A stretch of 64,000 nucleotides of DNA from Planctomycetota bacterium. GTDB taxonomy: Bacteria; Planctomycetota; UBA1135; JACQFD01. Within the stretch, counting starts at the first letter, position 1; each line of letters opens with the position of its first letter. The notes under the pieces are model-generated. The model searched no databases, was not told where the DNA came from, and saw only the letters and a program-made list of their open reading frames with translations. Location of the stretch: contig JAEUHX010000048.1 of assembly GCA_016792805.1 (NCBI GenBank), forward strand, positions 62,001 to 126,000, read 5' to 3'. Made by a program: the position numbers and the translations under genes. Positions 60,070 through 64,000 of the stretch are shown piece by piece.

Positions 60070-60098
60070 CACCGGCCTGGTAATCGGGTGCGCTGCAG

Positions 60099-60179
60099 GC
60101 CGTGGCATCCGAGGAGGTTTCAAAAGTCATCCGAGCTGCGCCCGGGCCCCGTCGCCGACTTGAAGCGTCCTCCACGGCC
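60099..60179 (-). repeat. Internally shortened repeat copy (copy E, 81 bp)
   Basis: Ends GGCCGTGG and CCACGGCC form an 8-bp perfect inverted repeat. Inside, GTCATCCGAGCTGCGCCCGG and the following CCCGTCGCC match the end region of copy C (GTCCGCCGAGCTGCGCTTGG). The conserved core and one end block are missing, so it is probably an internal deletion that kept paired ends. Confidence 0.6.
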
Positions 60180-60250
60180 GATCCCACTCAAACGGGTCGG
60201 CCGGTGCGCTCCCGAAGCGGGCTGCGGAAGCTGCTACGCCACGATGAAAC

Positions 60251-60285
60251 GCAGGTCCTCGAGCGGGCTTCGCTCGAGGACCTGC
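60251..60285. terminator. Perfect 15-bp hairpin between asnS and the sigma factor gene
   Basis: GCAGGTCCTCGAGCG pairs without mismatch with CGCTCGAGGACCTGC around a five-base loop. On the minus strand GTTTC follows. It could terminate the sigma factor transcript (which ends 26 bp away) and possibly asnS. Confidence 0.7.
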
Positions 60286-60310
60286 ATTGCGGAAGACGCC
60301 GGGAGAGCTG

Positions 60311-61570
60311 TTACTCTTCCGAAGTGATGAAGGAGCTTAGGTTGAGTTTCTTCGACGGCCTCTGAAGCTTGCGAAGCGCTTGCTCCTGGATCTGCCGAAT
60401 GCGCTCGCGGGAGACGCCGAGCCGTTGGGAGACCTTCTCGAGCGTCTGCGGAGTCTGTTCGTGCAGACCGAAACGCAGCTCAAGCACAAGCCTCTCGCGA
60501 TCATTGAGCTCGCCGAGGATCTCCTCGATGCGCGAGTGCAGCGAAGGTCCCTGCGGCGTTTGCGCTTGCTCGGGCTCACGCCGATCGATCAGCGTGTCGC
60601 GCAGCACAAACTCGCCGGAGGGATCCAGCTCGCGGTCGATGGACACCGTCATGCGCGCAGCAGCGAGAGCGCGCTCGATGCGCTCCGTCGGCTCGTCGAG
60701 CTTCTCGCCGAGCTCCTTCGCGGAGAGGTGCTCGCCAGTGCCCACGAAGGCCTGCTCGTCGAGGTCGCGCAGTTTCTTGATCTTCTGAGCGAGGTAGACG
60801 GGCGTTCGCACGGTGCGGCTGTGGCAGGAGAGGCTCTTGAGGATGCCTTGCTGAACCCACCATCGCGCGTAAACCACGAATCGAACGCCTTTGCGCCACT
60901 CATAGCGATCTGTAGCTTTCATCAGCGCCGCGTTCGCCTCCTGAATGAGGTCGAGTGTCGGAACGCCGAGACCGCGATACTTGCGCGCCATGCCGGGGAC
61001 CAGCTGTAGCGTTCGATAGACGAGCATTCGCTTCCACGCGAGCATCTCGTCGAAGCGGCTGCGCACCCGATGGGCACGCTCCATGATCTTGCGCGAGTCT
61101 TCTTCGGAGAGGTCGACCGATTCCGCCTTTCGGCGCCGGCCGCGCAGCGATTTCAGGATGCGTTGAAATGTGGCATCCTGCGAATGGACGGCGCTCGCCA
61201 TTGCGTCGATCTCCTCGGCGCTCGGCCGAGGGTAACGCATCTCTTCCTCGAGGGCATGTTTGGTCATCTCGAGGGCGAGGACGTAGCGAAACTCCTCTTC
61301 GCGCGTCATCGTCGGGATGCGGCGAATCTCACTGATGTACGAAGCGTACAGATCAGACGCCGGCGCTTCGGAGCCCCGGGCGAACGGCAGCGCGAGCGAA
61401 GGATCACTGGCTTCCCCGGGGAAGAGCGTCCAACGGTGCTGCACGATGGCTCGGATCAGCGCCTCGCGCTCGGCCTCATAGGCTGCCGGGTCCTGGACCC
61501 ACGCATCGAGGTCTTCCAAGAGGACGCTGCCACGGAGGCGAATTTTTGTCAGGCGGTCGATTGCATACAT
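60311..61570 (-). CDS. Sigma-70 family RNA polymerase sigma factor (RpoD/group 2 type)
   Basis: The product is 419 residues. Regions 1.2-2 (YISEIRRIPTMTREEEFRYVLALE ... GLGVPTLDLIQEANAALMKATDRYEWRKGVRFVVYARWWVQQGI) and 3-4 (VYLAQKIKKLRDLDEQ ... QTLEKVSQRLGVSRERIRQIQEQALRKLQR) are intact. Region 1.1 is short. It is either the housekeeping sigma of this lineage or a group 2 paralogue; the region 2.4 tryptophan-rich motif argues for recognising ordinary promoters. Divergent GC-rich sequence upstream includes repeat copy C. Confidence 0.93.
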   Translation of the reverse strand: MYAIDRLTKIRLRGSVLLEDLDAWVQDPAAYEAEREALIRAIVQHRWTLFPGEASDPSLALPFARGSEAPASDLYASYISEIRRIPTMTREEEFRYVLALEMTKHALEEEMRYPRPSAEEIDAMASAVHSQDATFQRILKSLRGRRRKAESVDLSEEDSRKIMERAHRVRSRFDEMLAWKRMLVYRTLQLVPGMARKYRGLGVPTLDLIQEANAALMKATDRYEWRKGVRFVVYARWWVQQGILKSLSCHSRTVRTPVYLAQKIKKLRDLDEQAFVGTGEHLSAKELGEKLDEPTERIERALAAARMTVSIDRELDPSGEFVLRDTLIDRREPEQAQTPQGPSLHSRIEEILGELNDRERLVLELRFGLHEQTPQTLEKVSQRLGVSRERIRQIQEQALRKLQRPSKKLNLSSFITSEE

Positions 61571-61748
61571 GGGGAGTTGCCCCTGCTGCGGCCAAGCCCT
61601 GGGACAGAGGGCGGGAAGGCACTTGAGCCGAAGCGTTCCGTTTGTGCGGTCAACTTGTGTGCCGTGCGGCGGAACTGTGGGTGAATACGCATCCCCGGGC
61701 CCGTTGGGTGGCTTTCGAAATCTTCACACCTTGAACGGTGGGGCCTTC

Positions 61749-61911
61749 GGAGGACGTTCCAGAAGTCCGCCGAGCTGCGCTTGGGCCCGTCGCCCATCGC
61801 TGCGTCGCCTTGGCCTCGACGTAACTCCTTGGCTACGCCTGCGGCGGGGCTCCATGCGCGGGGCGGCGATTCCTCGCGCTCGCGTTGCGGAGCACTGGTG
61901 AATGGTCCTCC
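61749..61911 (-). repeat. Dispersed intergenic repeat, copy C (163 bp)
   Basis: Ends pair imperfectly: GGAGGACGTTCCAGAAGT on one side and the complement of GGAGGACCATTCACCAGT on the other. The core, on the minus strand, reads GCAGGCGTAGCCAAGGAG, then TTACG; GTGCTCCGC and GCGCAGCTCGG are conserved as in copies A and B. The inner inverted repeat is eroded. It lies in the 457-bp region upstream of the sigma factor gene; the rest of that region (61571-61748, 61912-61998) shows no gene. Confidence 0.78.
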
Positions 61912-61998
61912 TTCGAGCGAGTCCCGCACGAAAGGCTGGATGCCACCAGCCGCGCGCCCAGGGAGGAGGGAAGCTCGGATCTCTTTGAGAGTCGATTC

Positions 61999-62025
61999 GG
62001 CAGCGCCTGCCAACGAGGCGCTGCC
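61999..62025 (-). terminator. Hairpin just after the PEGA/PQQ gene
   Basis: GGCAGCGCCT pairs perfectly with AGGCGCTGCC around a seven-base loop, two bases after the stop codon (minus strand). No T-run follows, so a rho-dependent or RNA-stabilising role is equally possible. Confidence 0.55.
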
Positions 62026-62027
62026 AG

Positions 62028-64000
62028 CTACCGCGGCGCGAGCCCGAGAAGGTAGATCTCCCCGTCTTCGAAGAGGGCGCCGAGGCGGTCTTCGCCGATC
62101 GGCTGGAGGAGAGCCCTCCCCTTGCCGGGGCGGAGCCATCCGGGCGACTGATCCGCTGGCCAGAATGTCAATGCTCCGCTGCCTGCGACGGCGAGGCCGC
62201 GCACACCCATGAGCGCTTGCTCGGCGCTCGAGTCCGCGATGCGGACGGTCGAGTCCGTTCCGAGGTCTTCACCGCGGATCACATGGAGCTCCGACCCGAG
62301 AAGCGCCGTCCAGTTCCCCGACGACCCTCGGGACGGAACGCCGAGGCTTGCCTGAGGCAGCTCCCGCTGATGGAGCACGCCGCCATGGCTGCGGGAGAGG
62401 AGGGAAACTCGGGTTCCCGCGAAGACGATCCACCCGGCGCTCCCGGGGCCGACCGCGCAGGGCGCCTCACCTTCGAGCGAGCGGAAGAGGAGCTGCCCTT
62501 CTGCGTTCCAGGCCGCCACGGCACCGTCTTGCAGCCCTACTGCGAGCTGAGGCAGGTCGACAGCGATTGCCGTCGTGGGGCGCGAGCCGAGATCCAGAGA
62601 GGCGACAGGGCCCGGTGCCTGTGCCGATGTGTGAACAATTCCCTCTCGCTTGGAAGCCAGGAACACGCGGTTTCCGGCGACGACCGGAGAGAATGCCGGT
62701 TCCACGCCAAGGCTGATCTGCCACTTTTCTGCACCGGATTCGCAGTCGAGAGCGAACAATTCGCCTTCGGCGGTTGCACAGAATAGCACGGGCCCGGCGA
62801 GTGCCGGAGCTCCCACAAATCCGCCAAGTGTGCTGAAGCTCCGCGTCCAAAGCACTTTTCCGGTCGAGATCTGGATCGCATGCACCGAGCCGCGCCGGTC
62901 GGACACGAACCACCGGTCGCGATCCATCGCTCCAGGAGCCGAGGGCGGTCCCGCGAGGTTCACCGTCCAAATGGGGCGCCGCGGAAGCACGAGGTCGAGG
63001 GTCGACGAGGCGCCGGCTGGTGTGATCTTCCGCTCGACCGATTCAAAGCCGTCGAGCTCTGCCCGCAGCATGAAGGGCTGCGTCGGCTTGCGCCGAATGG
63101 TTGTGGGCGCGACGCCAAGAAACTGGCCGTCTACGGTGAGCTTCGCTCCCGGGGGCGTAGTCACAATTTCGAGCGGGAGTTCGACATCTCCTGCCAGCTT
63201 CACCTCCGGGTAGCGCGCGCGCAGCGAGTCGAGCAGCCGTCGTGTCGTCGCTCCGTCGCCGGAAGTGCTCGCCTTATCGATCTGGTCGAGAGTCGACACG
63301 GCGCCCTGCCAATAACGGGATCGATCGTCGAGATAGGGCTTCAGAGCCGTCCCGCGGTAGCGCTCCTTGAGTGAGGCGAACGCGGCCGCGGCCGCCCGCG
63401 CATCCCCGCGCGCCTCTGCGTCCCTGCCTTCGAGCAGTGTCCGTTCGAGCTCTGCCAGCTCCTCCTGCGATTGGATTTGCCCGCGGTAGAGGTCGACCGC
63501 CTTGAGTCCGAGCTCTAGCGTGGCCTGAAGCTGCTCGACCGCCTCGCGCAGCGATCGGCGCTCGAGGTCGGTGAGCGCGGCCGCGAACGTCGGCTGCGCG
63601 ACGCGATGGCCAAGGGCGCGAAGGGCGTCCTGCCTCTGGCTGCTCGCGAGATGGCCGAGTTCCGTCAGTGCGGCCGGGGCATTGAGTGAGGTCGCGCGAT
63701 GGGGCGACTGAAGTGTACGAGTCAGCTCCGCAGCTCGCCGATTCTCCTGCCGGAGCCGTTTCTCGATTGCCACAAGACGCTGCCGCACGAGCTGCGCCCG
63801 CGCGTCATCGGAGCGCCGTCTCAGAATCGAGTCGTACAATTCCACCGCCGTCGCATAATTGCGGGCGTCATACGCTTCCGCGGCGGATGCGAATTGTCCG
63901 CGAATCCACTCATCGGCCTCGCTTTCCTCTGCTCGGCGCCGGTCGTCGACAGAGCGCGCGATCGTCTGGCGAGCCTGTTGAGCCCGATCGAGGGCGGCGC
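62028..64000 (-). CDS. Large protein with TPR/coiled-coil, PEGA and PQQ-like beta-propeller domains (5' end beyond right edge)
   Basis: The frame stays open to the window edge (about 657 residues), so the N-terminus is missing; a GTG at 63845 is internal. The visible order is a long helical region (AAEAYDARNYATAVELYDSIL ...), a PEGA-type module (PLEIVTTPPGAKLTVDGQFLGVAPTTIRRKP), and a PQQ-like propeller of about 300 residues with repeating WxxSxxGxI-type blades (GELFALDCESGAEKWQISLG). This combination commonly follows a Ser/Thr kinase domain in planctomycetes, which may lie beyond the edge. It probably senses or binds something outside the cytoplasm. Confidence 0.85.
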   Translation of the reverse strand, partial: AALDRAQQARQTIARSVDDRRRAEESEADEWIRGQFASAAEAYDARNYATAVELYDSILRRRSDDARAQLVRQRLVAIEKRLRQENRRAAELTRTLQSPHRATSLNAPAALTELGHLASSQRQDALRALGHRVAQPTFAAALTDLERRSLREAVEQLQATLELGLKAVDLYRGQIQSQEELAELERTLLEGRDAEARGDARAAAAAFASLKERYRGTALKPYLDDRSRYWQGAVSTLDQIDKASTSGDGATTRRLLDSLRARYPEVKLAGDVELPLEIVTTPPGAKLTVDGQFLGVAPTTIRRKPTQPFMLRAELDGFESVERKITPAGASSTLDLVLPRRPIWTVNLAGPPSAPGAMDRDRWFVSDRRGSVHAIQISTGKVLWTRSFSTLGGFVGAPALAGPVLFCATAEGELFALDCESGAEKWQISLGVEPAFSPVVAGNRVFLASKREGIVHTSAQAPGPVASLDLGSRPTTAIAVDLPQLAVGLQDGAVAAWNAEGQLLFRSLEGEAPCAVGPGSAGWIVFAGTRVSLLSRSHGGVLHQRELPQASLGVPSRGSSGNWTALLGSELHVIRGEDLGTDSTVRIADSSAEQALMGVRGLAVAGSGALTFWPADQSPGWLRPGKGRALLQPIGEDRLGALFEDGEIYLLGLAPR

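Noticed and set aside
1..64000. tRNA, rRNA or tmRNA genes
   Set aside because: I looked for cloverleaf-like patterns with a T-loop GGTTCRA in intergenic gaps and saw none.
1..64000. CRISPR array
   Set aside because: No regularly spaced direct repeats were found; the dispersed repeats are single units far apart with inverted ends.

Overview
The window is a gene-dense, GC-rich bacterial chromosome segment with frequent GTG and TTG starts. Large Ser/Thr kinase, TPR, PEGA and PQQ-type proteins, several sigma factors, a McsB-type arginine kinase, an EF-P with a Pro-Gly-Asn-Trp tip and a deoxyhypusine-synthase homologue together suggest a planctomycete or a related deep-branching Gram-negative lineage. 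That placement is inference. I see no rRNA, tRNA, CRISPR array, phage or transposase gene.

Layout. 1-9.6 kb: a Ser/Thr kinase cut by the left edge, an XrtA-type polysaccharide deacetylase, a giant TPR lipoprotein, a sigma-54 response regulator and a cysteine-free FGE-like protein. 9.6-15.1 kb: envelope polysaccharide genes (two GT2 enzymes, one apparently inactive, a FemAB protein and a large membrane glycosyltransferase). 15.2-19.8 kb: a four-gene minus-strand operon (M14 peptidase, methyltransferase, PEGA lipoprotein, GmhB). 19.8-25 kb: a carotenoid-desaturase-like enzyme, a LOG-family protein and a membrane glycosyltransferase. 25-28.2 kb: two CBS proteins and a second sigma-54 activator. 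28.4-33.7 kb: EF-P and a cbb3-type oxidase operon with a tetraheme cytochrome. 33.9-41.6 kb: a minus-strand run of orphan gspF, ECF sigma, anti-sigma, a secretin-like protein, rpoN and a deoxyhypusine-synthase homologue. 41.6-50.8 kb: a degenerate GGDEF protein, a membrane protein, H+-pyrophosphatase, a threonine-dehydratase-like enzyme, McsB and MoaA. 50.9-58.5 kb: a DUF971 protein, an inactive GmhB look-alike, a divergent STAS/RsbU pair, dihydroorotase, small membrane proteins and a flippase-like protein. 58.7-64 kb: asparaginyl-tRNA synthetase, a sigma-70 factor and a PEGA/PQQ protein cut by the right edge.

The most unusual signal is non-coding. Four near-full-length copies (158-165 bp) and at least two shortened copies of one intergenic repeat lie across the window. 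They share a core, but each has its own self-complementary ends. The arms differ in sequence between copies and still pair within each copy, which points to selection on structure (RNA hairpin, cruciform or MITE-like DNA). Other leads are the EF-P lacking its usual tip lysine, which shares the window with a catalytically intact deoxyhypusine-synthase homologue, and a recurring theme of catalytic look-alikes that have lost their active-site residues.
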